64,000 nucleotides of DNA from Mariniflexile sp. TRM1-10 (GTDB lineage Bacteria; Bacteroidota; Bacteroidia; Flavobacteriales; Flavobacteriaceae), in NCBI RefSeq assembly GCF_003425985.1, contig NZ_CP022985.1:3022001-3086000 (forward strand), given 5' to 3'. The translations under genes were made by a program, and so were the position numbers. This document shows, piece after piece, positions 8,952-17,901 of this stretch. Positions within the stretch are counted from its first letter, which is position 1. Each line of letters starts with the position of its first letter. The notes under the pieces were generated by a model. The model searched no databases, was not told the origin of the DNA, and was given only the letters and a program-made list of their open reading frames with translations.

Positions 8952-9779
8952 ATGAAGACAACAAAATTTTTAAGCAGATTTTTAATGCTGGTAGTTATTT
9001 TAATTTCTAATGCTTGTGGTAATGATGATGACCTTGTAGCTAAGGTTCCCACAAGCGAAGATGCAGCATTCTCATTTACATTTGATGGAGAAAACCCAAA
9101 TAAAGTATTATTTACCGCCGGTCCTGGAATGGAAACTTGGTATACCCATTGGGATTTTGGTGATGGTTCTTCAGCGGAAGGATTAGAAGCAAGTAAAATT
9201 TATTTAAAAAAAGGGGATTATGATGTTAGACTCAAGATTTTTACCAATGGAGGCACTGCAGAATCAGTACAAACCGTAGTTGTTAATGAGGATTATAAAG
9301 GTCCTAATATATTACAGAATGGAGCATTTAATGGGATGGATTCTTGGGAAGTTTTACCAATTTCAAATGGTGTAGAGGTATCCTTTGACAATAATGAAGC
9401 ACATTGGACTGGTGGCGGTTGGGGACATATAGGTATTTATCAACCCGTTGAGATATTAGCCAATAACCTGTATCAAATTTCTATGGACATCAAAGGAGGT
9501 CCTTTGTCAGATTCTTGGTTTGAAGTTTATGTTGGAAAGGTAGTTCCAGTATCAGGTTCAGACTATAACGATGGCGGTATAAGATTGGGATTAAATACCT
9601 GGGCAGGCTGTGGAGGAGAACCTTTTGAAGGCGACTTTGCAGAAATTAGTTGTGTAGGTACGGGTACATTTGAGTTTTCCACAGCTGGAACAGTATACTT
9701 AGTGATTAGAGGAGGCGGTGGAAATTATGGAGCCAATGGTGTTACAATTGATAACGTGGCCATTCGTTCACTTGAATGA
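8952..9779 (+). CDS. PKD-domain surface lipoprotein in SusE/F position, copy 1
   Basis: The 275-residue lipoprotein has its lipobox Cys at residue 22, followed by GNDDD, which suggests surface export. Residues about 38-112 look like a PKD domain (WYTHWDFGDGSSAEG). Residues about 118-275 are an all-beta, glycine and aromatic-rich domain (WTGGGWGHIGIYQ, WFEVYVG, TVYLVIRGGG, VTIDNVAIR) resembling carbohydrate-binding modules of the CBM4/9 jelly-roll type. It follows SusD1 by 11 bp and is probably in the same operon. The likely role is binding fructan at the cell surface. A near copy lies at 32318-33145, and the C-terminal domain recurs twice in the lipoprotein at 39199. Confidence 0.8.
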   Translation: MKTTKFLSRFLMLVVILISNACGNDDDLVAKVPTSEDAAFSFTFDGENPNKVLFTAGPGMETWYTHWDFGDGSSAEGLEASKIYLKKGDYDVRLKIFTNGGTAESVQTVVVNEDYKGPNILQNGAFNGMDSWEVLPISNGVEVSFDNNEAHWTGGGWGHIGIYQPVEILANNLYQISMDIKGGPLSDSWFEVYVGKVVPVSGSDYNDGGIRLGLNTWAGCGGEPFEGDFAEISCVGTGTFEFSTAGTVYLVIRGGGGNYGANGVTIDNVAIRSLE

Positions 9780-9807
9780 TCCGAGGTATTGCTTCCTTTG
9801 TTGGGCG

Positions 9808-9960
9808 CAAAATTATCTATTGAAATAACAGATCTTACAGCATCATTTTCAAATACTTCTTAATGATACAAGTTACAATTGGGGGTTTTGGAGATGGTGC
9901 TGTACTTCTACTGAAGCAAACCCATCGTATGCATATACTGCCAGAGGCGTTTATTTCCGT
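9808..9960 (+). pseudogene. Decayed PKD-domain fragment
   Basis: The stretch reads LSIEITDLTASFSNTS, a stop, then DTSYNWGF. After a frameshift, GDG and TSTEANPSYAYTARGVYF follow. This is the order of a PKD domain (SYxWDFGDG, STxxNPxHxYxxxGxY) broken by a stop and a frameshift. It differs from the PKD domain of the gene just upstream, so it derives from another protein. Confidence 0.6.
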
Positions 9961-10060
9961 TATATCTTCTTTTTATCAAAAAAAGCCCATATAACCACAA
10001 TCTGATTGCTATTTTCAAAGAAAAGTGTATCAAACACGCCTATTCTCGAAAAGGAATTAT

Positions 10061-10126
10061 TGGATGCCTATTCCCCAAGCAGAAATTGATATTAACCCTG
10101 ACTTAGTCCAGAATCCATATTGGTAG
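10061..10126 (+). pseudogene. C-terminal tail of a fourth SusD-like gene
   Basis: The reading frame WMPIPQAEIDINPDLVQNPY ending WTAG matches the usual SusD C-terminus (xPIPxxEIxxNPxLxQNPxY). It is unlike the tails of SusD1 and SusD2 and closer to that of SusD3. No upstream SusD body remains; the sequence before it is the PKD fragment and unrecognised DNA. Confidence 0.6.
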
Positions 10127-10206
10127 GAGGTCGCTAGCTTTCTGTGTTTATTATTAAAAAGAAATAGTTTGAATTGGTTTAGTTAAAGTCCCTGTTAGGT
10201 ATATCT

Positions 10207-10665
10207 TTAACAGGTTTGTAAAAAGGCTCCTAAAAACATAATAGGAGTCTTTTTTTTGGATATAAATTTTGGCTTTGATTTTAAAATATATTGTTTTATT
10301 GTTTTGAATACTGAAGTCATCTGGACTTTATAAAATTCTCTTATTCCAATTACAATAAAAATCAGATTATTAAAGCCTTTCCAACTACTCTTATCGTAAT
10401 GCCAAACCTGTTCAGTATTGAGCGAAAATATCTGTTTTAGGTCTTGTACGCTCCTTGTCCCATCTTTCATTGTACAGTTCTTTGTTAAAATAGTTATCCC
10501 TATTCCTGTTCTCTTTACGCTTGTTGAAGCATATATTAACAATGAAACCCGTAGCCTACATCGCCGCCTTAATTTTTGGTTGTCAAAGCAGCATTGTCTT
10601 AACATCACTTCAATAGAGCTAAAAACTGTTTTGTAGTGCAATACTTCGTCTATAAATGTTTTCAT
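10207..10665 (-). CDS. Hypothetical open frame, possibly the C-terminal end of a decayed transposase
   Basis: An open frame of 152 codons on the minus strand lies between two fructan operons. Residues around VQDLKQIFSLN, followed by WKGFNNLIFIVIGIREFY, loosely recall the end of IS4-type DDE transposases (a KQxFxLE motif followed by a hydrophobic helix). No catalytic DDE set or N-terminal domain can be seen. The last 15 codons run through the terminator hairpin of the opposite strand, so the C-terminus is probably not native. It may be a gene remnant or no gene at all. No terminal inverted repeats were found around it. Confidence 0.25.
   Translation of the reverse strand: MKTFIDEVLHYKTVFSSIEVMLRQCCFDNQKLRRRCRLRVSLLIYASTSVKRTGIGITILTKNCTMKDGTRSVQDLKQIFSLNTEQVWHYDKSSWKGFNNLIFIVIGIREFYKVQMTSVFKTIKQYILKSKPKFISKKKTPIMFLGAFLQTC
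10225..10257 (+). terminator. Rho-independent terminator
   Basis: GGCTCCTA and TAGGAGTC (10225-10232, 10242-10249, one G-U pair) form a stem followed by a T run. It closes the SusC1 operon and the decayed SusD/PKD segment. Confidence 0.75.
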
Positions 10666-10770
10666 TGAATTCCATTTTTAGCTTATACAGAATCAAATTG
10701 ACAATCTCATATAGAAGGCTTGGATTTTAACCCTTCATTTTTTTCAAAAAAGTCCAGATATTTAATTAGA

Positions 10771-11088
10771 TATTATCCAGAGAAGTCAGCTTTCAAAAAA
10801 CAGTTCAAAATTTGCAAAAACAGTACTTAAAGGATTTGTATCCTAGGTAACATTTTTATATTCTTTGTATTAAAACACAAAGAATAATTCCATTTTGTTC
10901 TATGAAATGTGTTTTTAATTATTTGATTTTTAGGTGCTTGTGTGAGTTGTTGCTGTTTATTTGTTTTTTAAATATCATGAAACAAATCTTAATACCAGTA
11001 AAGTGTTAAGGGTATAAATTGCGTAAAGGTTTTATTAAAAATCTATTTGTTGAACTGATATTCAATATAACGCTAAATATATTACCAT
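10771..11088 (+). promoter_or_regulatory. Promoter/leader region of the MFS-GH32 gene, paralogous to 3590-3890
   Basis: It shares a mosaic of conserved blocks with 3590-3890 (CAGTTCAAAATTTGCA, CTAGGTAACATTTTTATAT, ATGAAACAAATCTTAATA, GGGTATAAATTGCGTAAAGG, TGATATTCAAT). These blocks are the best places to look for the start site and an HTCS binding site. No individual box can be fixed from sequence alone. Confidence 0.55.
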
Positions 11089-14007
11089 ATGAACAAAAAG
11101 ATACTAATCTGGTCCATTACTGCTGCTTTGGCAGGTTTCTTGTTTGGATTTGACACCGTAGTCATATCCGGAGCTGAAAAAGATTTACAACTTTTATGGG
11201 ATTCTTCAGATATGTTCCATGGTGTTATAGTAATAGGTATGGCATTATGGGGTACTGTTATAGGAGCCGTTTTTGGAGCTGTTCCAACTAATAGAATTGG
11301 GCGTAAAAACACATTGATTTGGATAGGTATCTTTTATACTGTTTCAGCTATAGGATCGGGCTTGGCCAATGATCCATGGACATTTGCAATTTTTAGGTTT
11401 ATAGGAGGGCTTGGAGTAGGAGCCTCAACCATAGCGGCTCCAGCGTATATTTCAGAAATTGCACCCGCAAAAGATCGAGGTAAACTAGTAGGACTATACC
11501 AATTTAATATTGTTTTTGGTATTTTAATTGCCTTTTTATCGAATTACTTACTTAGTGATTTAGGAGAAAATGCATGGCGTTGGATGGTAGGTGTTGAAGC
11601 TATACCTGCAGCTGCTTATACCTTATTTGCTTTAGGCATTCCCAAAAGTCCAAGGTGGTTACTCACAAAGTTTAGGAAATCGGAAGCCAAAAAGATACTT
11701 CAAAAAGTAAACCCCAATCTTGATCCTGAAAAGTTAATGATGGAAATTCAGGAGGAGATGGATAATATGGTGCCTCATGAGAATGTATTCCTTAAAAAAT
11801 ATAGATTCTCTTTAATATTGGCATTTTTAATTGCTTTTTTTAATCAGCTATCAGGTATTAACGCTTTATTGTATTATGCGCCGAGAATTTTAACCGAAGC
11901 TGGGCTTGAAGAAAGTTCGGCACTTTTAAGTAGTATAGGTGTTGGTGTTACAAACTTACTTTTTACGCTTTTGGGAATTCTACTTATAGACAGGTTGGGA
12001 AGAAAGCAATTAATGTATATCTGTTCCTTTGGTTACATTATTTCTTTATCGTTAGTGTCCATGGCTTTCTTTTTCAATTGGGAGGGAAGTTCCATGCCCA
12101 TATTTCTCTTCATGTTTATAGCCGCACATGCCATTGGGCAGGGCACGGTGATTTGGGTGTTTATTTCAGAAATTTTCCCTAATCATTTAAGAGGTTCAGG
12201 ACAATCGTTCGGTAGTTCGGTACATTGGGTGCTGGCAGCAGTGGTTCCGTCTTTAGTTCCTGTATTGTTTTCTACAATAGGAGCGGGAATGGTATTTCTT
12301 TTCTTTGCCATAATGATGGTGTTCCAATTACTCTTTGTAGCCTTTATGATGCCTGAGACCAAAGGGATTACCCTTGAAGAATTAGGTAAAACATTATCTA
12401 AAAATAATAAAATAGAAGGTTTAAAGAAAGTCGCTACTGTTACAATTGTAATGTTTTTAATTGTCTCATGTAAAAACATTCCAGATAGTAAAGCACAAAA
12501 TTTAAATATTTCTCAATCAGAAGAAGCTTTATACCGTCCTAATTTTCATTTTACACCAAAAGAGCATTGGATGAATGATCCCAATGGAATGTTTTTTTTA
12601 AATAATACTTATCACTTATTCTTCCAATACTATCCTGATGGTAATAAATGGGGCCCTATGCATTGGGGCCATGCTACTAGTAAAGACTTAATAATATGGG
12701 AAGAACAACCTATTGCCCTATATCCAGATGAATTAGGCTATATTTTTTCTGGAAGTGCTGTTGTAGATACAGAAAACACCTCCGGATTTGGAAATGGAAC
12801 AATACCTCCTATTGTTGCTATTTTTACTCATCATGACCCTGTGAAAGAAAAAGAAGCTAAGGTAGAATTTGAAAACCAGAGTATAGCATATTCTCTAGAT
12901 AATGGAAATACATGGATTAAATATGATAATAATCCCGTATTAAAAAACCCTGGAATTAAAGATTTTAGAGATCCTAAAGTTCTTTGGGATGAAAAGCATC
13001 AACAATGGGTAATGGCTCTTGCTGCTAATGACAGAATAAAGTTATATAGTTCTATAGACTTAAAAGAATGGCATTTTCTTTCTAATTTCGGAAACGGTTT
13101 AGGAGCTCATGGAGGCGTATGGGAATGTCCAGATTTCTTCCCCATGCAAGTTGAAAATTCTACAGAAATGAAATGGGTACTGCTTCAAAGCTTAAATCCT
13201 GGAGGACCTAATGGGGGTTCGGGAACGCAATATTTTATAGGTGATTTTGATGGAAAAACATTTAGCCTGGATCCGTCTTTTAATAATGATTTAGAAAGCA
13301 AAAAGGCTCTTTGGATTGACTTCGGTAAAGATAATTATGCTGGTGTAACTTGGTCTAATATCCCAAGTACAGATGGTAGGAAATTGTTTTTAGGCTGGAT
13401 GTCCAATTGGCAATACGCACAACAAGTACCTACTGAAACTTGGCGAAGTGCCATGACAACCCCAAGGGAAATAACTCTGGTAAAGAATGAGGGTCGATAT
13501 CGATTAAAATTTTTACCTGTAAGAGAATTACAAAATTACGTGTCCAAAACCATACGTAAAAATAAGATTTCAATAACAGACAAAACAGTTGTTGCCAAGT
13601 CCCCATTAGTGGATTTTACAAAAGCTGATATACAGTTTACCGTTTCAGATTTAAAACAAGATGTTTATACATTTTGTTTAAGCAATTCAAAAGGGGAATC
13701 TATAACGTTTGGATTGAACAAGATAGACCATTATTTTTTTATAGATAGGTCTAAATCAGGAAACATCTTTTTTTCTGAGGACTTTGCAAAAAATATTTCA
13801 AAAGCACCATTTAACAAGGACATAAATGATCTAGATGTAAGAATCATTTTAGATAAAACTTCTATTGAACTTTTCTATAATAATGGTACAATGGTTATGA
13901 CAGAGATATTTTTTACGACACAACCGTTTGACTCGTTTTCTATAAAAGCGAATACCACCTCTCCTGAAATAGAGAACATGATTATTAAACAATTAAAAAT
14001 AAACTAA
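11089..14007 (+). CDS. Fusion of an MFS sugar porter and a GH32 fructan hydrolase
   Basis: One uninterrupted frame of 972 codons joins two enzymes that are separate genes elsewhere in the window. Residues 1-445 are a 12-helix sugar-porter MFS protein (RFIGGLGVGAS, PAYISEIAPAKDRG, the PKSPRWL loop, PETKG end), close to 42560-43879. Residues 446-461 (KKVATVTIVMFLIVSC) are a lipoprotein-type signal sequence, now internal. Residues about 485-972 are a complete GH32 propeller and beta-sandwich with nucleophile D497 in WMNDPNG, stabiliser D628 in FRDP and acid/base E679 in WECPD. The MFS C-terminus faces the cytoplasm, so the internal signal would act as a thirteenth helix and put the GH32 in the periplasm next to the porter. 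Predicted role: release fructose and import it. LspA cleavage at C461 could separate the parts. A lost stop codon is the simplest origin; a sequencing error cannot be excluded. Confidence 0.88.
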   Translation: MNKKILIWSITAALAGFLFGFDTVVISGAEKDLQLLWDSSDMFHGVIVIGMALWGTVIGAVFGAVPTNRIGRKNTLIWIGIFYTVSAIGSGLANDPWTFAIFRFIGGLGVGASTIAAPAYISEIAPAKDRGKLVGLYQFNIVFGILIAFLSNYLLSDLGENAWRWMVGVEAIPAAAYTLFALGIPKSPRWLLTKFRKSEAKKILQKVNPNLDPEKLMMEIQEEMDNMVPHENVFLKKYRFSLILAFLIAFFNQLSGINALLYYAPRILTEAGLEESSALLSSIGVGVTNLLFTLLGILLIDRLGRKQLMYICSFGYIISLSLVSMAFFFNWEGSSMPIFLFMFIAAHAIGQGTVIWVFISEIFPNHLRGSGQSFGSSVHWVLAAVVPSLVPVLFSTIGAGMVFLFFAIMMVFQLLFVAFMMPETKGITLEELGKTLSKNNKIEGLKKVATVTIVMFLIVSCKNIPDSKAQNLNISQSEEALYRPNFHFTPKEHWMNDPNGMFFLNNTYHLFFQYYPDGNKWGPMHWGHATSKDLIIWEEQPIALYPDELGYIFSGSAVVDTENTSGFGNGTIPPIVAIFTHHDPVKEKEAKVEFENQSIAYSLDNGNTWIKYDNNPVLKNPGIKDFRDPKVLWDEKHQQWVMALAANDRIKLYSSIDLKEWHFLSNFGNGLGAHGGVWECPDFFPMQVENSTEMKWVLLQSLNPGGPNGGSGTQYFIGDFDGKTFSLDPSFNNDLESKKALWIDFGKDNYAGVTWSNIPSTDGRKLFLGWMSNWQYAQQVPTETWRSAMTTPREITLVKNEGRYRLKFLPVRELQNYVSKTIRKNKISITDKTVVAKSPLVDFTKADIQFTVSDLKQDVYTFCLSNSKGESITFGLNKIDHYFFIDRSKSGNIFFSEDFAKNISKAPFNKDINDLDVRIILDKTSIELFYNNGTMVMTEIFFTTQPFDSFSIKANTTSPEIENMIIKQLKIN

Positions 14008-14021
14008 ATAACACCTCGATT

Positions 14022-14201
14022 ATGAAAATTAGATTACCCATTTATTTATTGCTGTTTAGCTCGTTTTTGTCCGCAACACCTCAAGATATTGAATTAAAAG
14101 GAGTTATTACGTCTACTGAAGACGGATTCTCCTTATTAGGGGGGGCTGTAGATTGGTTCGAAATCCCGACTGAGACAACAATAAAGCAAAACTGTAAATA
14201 A
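14022..14201 (+). pseudogene. 5-prime relic of a SusC gene
   Basis: Fourteen bases after the fusion gene an ATG opens MKIRLPIYLLLFSSFLSATP, closely matching the SusC1 signal peptide (MKIRLIFYLLLFGSF). It goes on through the start of the regulatory domain (ELKGVITSTEDGF), then diverges and stops after 59 codons. The same spacing from the GH32 end to the SusC start is seen upstream of SusC1. This is the remnant of a SusC that once followed MFS-GH32 here. Confidence 0.85.
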
Positions 14202-14284
14202 TAATTCCATAAAGAACTAAGTAAGTGATTGGTAAAAACCATTCTTCAATGAACTAAATTTATAAACAAATAAAAATACCAACT

Positions 14285-16615
14285 ATGAAGTTTACATCAA
14301 TATATTCCGTTTTAGCGATCCCCTTTTTTGTGTGGGGATGTCAGAGTCAGCAATCCATTTCCAATAAAACACCAGAAGAACAGGCAGAAGCCTTACTTCC
14401 GAAGTTGAGCCTGGACCAGAAGGTCAGTTTGGTAGTGGGAATGGGCCTGCCGGGAGACGAGGGTCTGATAGAAAAGGTAATGGGTGCAGCAGGCAATATT
14501 CAGGACTTTCCTGACTTGAGTTTACCTAGGGTAGTACTTGCCGACGGCCCTGCCGGATTACGTATTCAGCCAGTCAGGGACAGTTCTGATACGAAAAGGT
14601 ATTATGCTACAGCTTTTCCAATCGAAACGTCTTTAGCCGCAAGTTGGGATACGGATCTTGTAACCGGGGTTGGTAAAGCGATGGGGCATGAAGTAAAGGA
14701 ATACGGAGTGGACGTATTATTGGCTCCGGGGATGAATATTCATCGTAATCCTTTAGGGGCAAGAAATTTTGAGTATTACTCTGAAGACCCCCTGCTTAGT
14801 GGAAAGATGGCTGCAGCGATGGTTAATGGGGTAGAGTCAAACGGCGTTGGATGCTCGATCAAACATTTTGTGGCCAACAACCAAGAGACTAACAGAACTA
14901 CTATAGATGCTCTGGTCAGCGACAGGGCACTTCGGGAAATTTATTTAAGGGGTTTTGAGATTGCAGTTCGTGAGGCTCAGCCTTGGACAGTGATGAGTGC
15001 CTACAACAAATTCAACGGAGCCTACGCTTCGCAGAGATATGATTTATTGGAATCCATACTAAGGGACGAATGGGGGTTTAACGGACTCGTCATGACTGAT
15101 TGGTATGCAGGTGACGATGCGGTTGTTCAAATGGAAGCAGGTAATGATCTCTTGATGCCGGGAGTTCCTGCACAAAAGGAACGCATAAAAGAGGCCATAA
15201 TTAGTGGTGAATTGAGTGAAGATACCCTTAATAAAAATGTTAAACGCATCCTGACCTTGATCTACAGATCTCCTGCTGCACAGAAATATGCCTATTCTGA
15301 TGCACCCGACCTGAAAGCCAGTGCCCAGATTGCCAGACATGCTGCCACCCAGGGGGCTGTCCTTGTGAAAAATGAAGGTGCTTTGCCACTTGCTTCGGAG
15401 GTGAAGAACATTGCTGCGTTCGGAATAGGATCGTATGATTTTATATCAGGTGGTACAGGTAGCGGTGACGTCAATGAAGCCTATGTAGTATCTATGGTTC
15501 AGGGATTGGAAGCTGCAGGCAACCCAGTAGATCAGGAATTGAAAGTCCAATATGAGCAATATATTAAAGATGAAAAAGCCAGACTATCTGGACTGGAATG
15601 GTATGATAATTCAAAACCAATTGCCGAAAAACCGTTAACCAAGGATCAGGTTAAAGCGAAAGTCAAATCAACAGATGTTGCTTTGATCACGATTTCCCGC
15701 AACTCCGGAGAAGGCGCTGATAGAAAACTTGAAGGGGACTTCTATCTTACCGATGTAGAAAAAAGTATGATCCAGACGGTATCGGAAGTATACCGTAAGC
15801 ATGGAAAAAAAGTAGTTATGGTTCTTAACATAGGAAATGTGATTGAAATGAAAAGTTGGATGGATCAGGTAGATGCCGTATTAATTACTTGGCAGGGCGG
15901 CCAGGAAGCAGGCCATGCAGTAGCCGACCTAGTGCTTGGTAAAGTAAATCCATCGGGCAAGCTGCCCACTACATTTCCGGTAAATTATGATGATGTACCG
16001 AGCTCAAAATATTTTCCCGGAGAAGAGGTTCCAGGTGCAGAGCCTATTCGTATGCAGGGGGTGTTTGGTTTTGCAGTGCCTTCTGAGGTGAAGCACATTG
16101 AAGGCATCTACGTAGGGTATCGCTATTATCAGACATACGATGTGCCGGTTGCTTTTCCATTTGGGCATGGTATTTCTTATACTGATTTTTCAATAAACGA
16201 TTTGAAACTCAGCGATGATACCTTTAAAAAGGAGCTGAACTTTGAAGTGAAGGTCACCAATACAGGAACTGTTGCCGGTAAAGAAGTAGTCCAGGTCTAT
16301 GTCGCTGCACCAGGTAGGGATCTGCATAAACCGGAGCAAGAACTTCGGGCTTTTGCAAAAACCAGACAATTGACAGGAGGTGAAGCACAGACCTTATCGT
16401 TTTCATTATCAGCTAGGGATTTGGCGTCGTTTGATACCGATCGAATGGCTTGGATAGTGGAGCCAGGTACTTATGAGCTACGGGTTGGATCTTCAAGTGC
16501 CAATATTGTCCAATTAGCAACATTTACTGTAGCCGATGAAATAATTATAGAAAAGGGATTGACCCGATTGGCAGAGGGGATAAAAATTGAAGAGTGGGGT
16601 GGCCCTGCTAATTAG
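14285..16615 (+). CDS. GH3 beta-glucosidase-type lipoprotein, copy 1
   Basis: The 776-residue enzyme has a lipoprotein signal (FFVWGC, Cys19). The following QSQQS lacks acidic residues, which suggests a periplasmic location. The GH3 N-terminal barrel carries KHF (K193-H194) and the nucleophile D272 in VMTDWYAGDD. The C-terminal domain carries GGTGSGDVNEAY and the likely acid/base E476 in SGEGADR, and a fibronectin-III-like domain (about 655-745) ends the protein. GH3 enzymes of this build remove terminal beta-linked glucose. They do not normally act on fructans, so this gene may come from a beta-glucan locus or act on a glucose-bearing part of the substrate. It is a near copy of 18455-20785. 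Confidence 0.92.
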   Translation: MKFTSIYSVLAIPFFVWGCQSQQSISNKTPEEQAEALLPKLSLDQKVSLVVGMGLPGDEGLIEKVMGAAGNIQDFPDLSLPRVVLADGPAGLRIQPVRDSSDTKRYYATAFPIETSLAASWDTDLVTGVGKAMGHEVKEYGVDVLLAPGMNIHRNPLGARNFEYYSEDPLLSGKMAAAMVNGVESNGVGCSIKHFVANNQETNRTTIDALVSDRALREIYLRGFEIAVREAQPWTVMSAYNKFNGAYASQRYDLLESILRDEWGFNGLVMTDWYAGDDAVVQMEAGNDLLMPGVPAQKERIKEAIISGELSEDTLNKNVKRILTLIYRSPAAQKYAYSDAPDLKASAQIARHAATQGAVLVKNEGALPLASEVKNIAAFGIGSYDFISGGTGSGDVNEAYVVSMVQGLEAAGNPVDQELKVQYEQYIKDEKARLSGLEWYDNSKPIAEKPLTKDQVKAKVKSTDVALITISRNSGEGADRKLEGDFYLTDVEKSMIQTVSEVYRKHGKKVVMVLNIGNVIEMKSWMDQVDAVLITWQGGQEAGHAVADLVLGKVNPSGKLPTTFPVNYDDVPSSKYFPGEEVPGAEPIRMQGVFGFAVPSEVKHIEGIYVGYRYYQTYDVPVAFPFGHGISYTDFSINDLKLSDDTFKKELNFEVKVTNTGTVAGKEVVQVYVAAPGRDLHKPEQELRAFAKTRQLTGGEAQTLSFSLSARDLASFDTDRMAWIVEPGTYELRVGSSSANIVQLATFTVADEIIIEKGLTRLAEGIKIEEWGGPAN

Positions 16616-16636
16616 TTTGTGGTTGGGTTAGTTAAG

Positions 16637-16668
16637 ACCGGGTGCGTCATACATCCGGTTTTTTTTAT
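16637..16668 (+). terminator. Terminator after GH3 copy 1
   Basis: ACCGGGTG at 16637-16644 pairs with CATCCGGT at 16652-16659 (one G-U pair) and is followed by a run of eight T. The same terminator with a perfect stem follows GH3 copy 2. Confidence 0.85.
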
Positions 16669-16681
16669 TGCCCTGCTAATC

Positions 16682-16876
16682 GCTTTTATAGGGGTTGATG
16701 GGTTAACCGAGCCAAACAAAGGGCTTGATTACGTGGATCGTGGGATATAGCTATCGATGTGGCAACTTTCATATTGTATAATGAGCCTTTTCTAAGAGGA
16801 ACCAGACTGCGGTCAATGTTGATTGATCACAGTAATGTGAAGCTCACGCAACTACAGGTAAATAAATTGGCAGAAT
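16682..16876 (+). pseudogene. Fragment of the second HTCS sensor gene
   Basis: This stretch aligns with 21828-22057 of the intact HTCS2 gene (sensor-domain part: GGGATCGATGGG-like start, GTGGATCGTGGGATA, CTATCGATGTGGCA, AAGCTCACGCAACTACAGG). It has an internal deletion of about 37 bp and many substitutions. It shows that a GH3-HTCS pair existed here, as it still does after GH3 copy 2. Confidence 0.85.
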
Positions 16877-16967
16877 GGTTTTTCGAAGAAAATGGTGCAA
16901 ATATTTATGATTGATTGCACAAAATAATAAATATGTTTAGAGTTAGTTTTTTTATTTAGTTAAACCA

Positions 16968-17001
16968 ATTCCAGAAGTCTTATTATTGATTCTTCTGGAA
17001 T
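16968..17001. terminator. 10-bp hairpin just before the first fructokinase
   Basis: ATTCCAGAAG (16968-16977) and CTTCTGGAAT (16992-17001) form a perfect stem with a 14-base loop, ending 15 bp before the fructokinase ATG. It may be a leader structure or a relic terminator. The second fructokinase copy lacks it. Confidence 0.45.
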
Positions 17002-17016
17002 TTAAATTTTAATTGC

Positions 17017-17901
17017 ATGTCAAAAGTAGTATGTTTTGGAGAAGTATTATGGGATGTATTTCCAACCAATAAAAAAATAGGAGGAGCGCCCTTAAATGTT
17101 GCTAATAGATTGCAAGCATTAGGGAATAATGTTACCATGATTAGTGCTATTGGTCAAGGTAAAAGTGGGGCTGAATTGCTTAAACACATTAAAGACGTAG
17201 GTATTGATACTAGCTGTATTCAAGTGAACAATGAGTACAAAACCGGCAAGGTAAAAGTGATGCTAAATGATAAGGGGTCGGCGTCCTATGATATTAAATA
17301 CCCAAGGGCTTGGGATAAAATAAGGTTAACAGAGATAAACAAAGGTGCTGTTAAGAATTCTGATGCGTTTGTTTTTGGCAGTTTGGCAGCAAGAGACGAA
17401 AGTTCTAGAAGCACATTGTACAAACTCATAGAACTTGCCAAATACAAAATTTTTGATCTTAATTTAAGGCCACCATACTACACTAAAGAGGTGTTGGTTC
17501 ATTTAATGAACAAAGCCGATTTTATAAAATTCAATGATGATGAGCTTTATGAAGTGAGCAAATTATTAGGTTCAAAATATTTGTCATTGGAGCAGAACAT
17601 ATGTTACATTGCCGAAATAACCAATACGAAGCAGATCTGTGTTACCAAAGGGCATCATGGGGCCGTACTGATGTATGATGGTACATTTTATTACAATAGT
17701 GGCTTCATAATAAAAGTAATTGATACGGTAGGAGCGGGCGATTCATTCTTAGGGTCGTTAATAAGCCTCCTATTACAGAAAGTCAGTCCACAAGAAGCCA
17801 TAGATTTTGCCTGTGCCGTCGGAGCTTTGGTTGCTCAAAGCGAAGGCGCCAACCCAATGATATCCCGTGAAGAAATCGGTGCGTTTATAAATCCTTGCTA
17901 A
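17017..17901 (+). CDS. PfkB-family fructokinase, copy 1
   Basis: The 294-residue protein is a ribokinase/PfkB-fold sugar kinase. It has the N-terminal GEVLWDVFP and GGAPLNVANRLQALG (sugar-binding glycines) and the C-terminal VGAGDSFLGSL signature with the catalytic Asp and anion hole. The family phosphorylates fructose to fructose 6-phosphate with ATP in the cytoplasm, the expected last step for imported fructose. It is over 90% identical by eye to 43908-44801. Here it stands alone between a decayed HTCS fragment and a decayed GH30 fragment, with its own short upstream region. Copy 2 is 28 bp behind an MFS porter. Confidence 0.92.
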   Translation: MSKVVCFGEVLWDVFPTNKKIGGAPLNVANRLQALGNNVTMISAIGQGKSGAELLKHIKDVGIDTSCIQVNNEYKTGKVKVMLNDKGSASYDIKYPRAWDKIRLTEINKGAVKNSDAFVFGSLAARDESSRSTLYKLIELAKYKIFDLNLRPPYYTKEVLVHLMNKADFIKFNDDELYEVSKLLGSKYLSLEQNICYIAEITNTKQICVTKGHHGAVLMYDGTFYYNSGFIIKVIDTVGAGDSFLGSLISLLLQKVSPQEAIDFACAVGALVAQSEGANPMISREEIGAFINPC

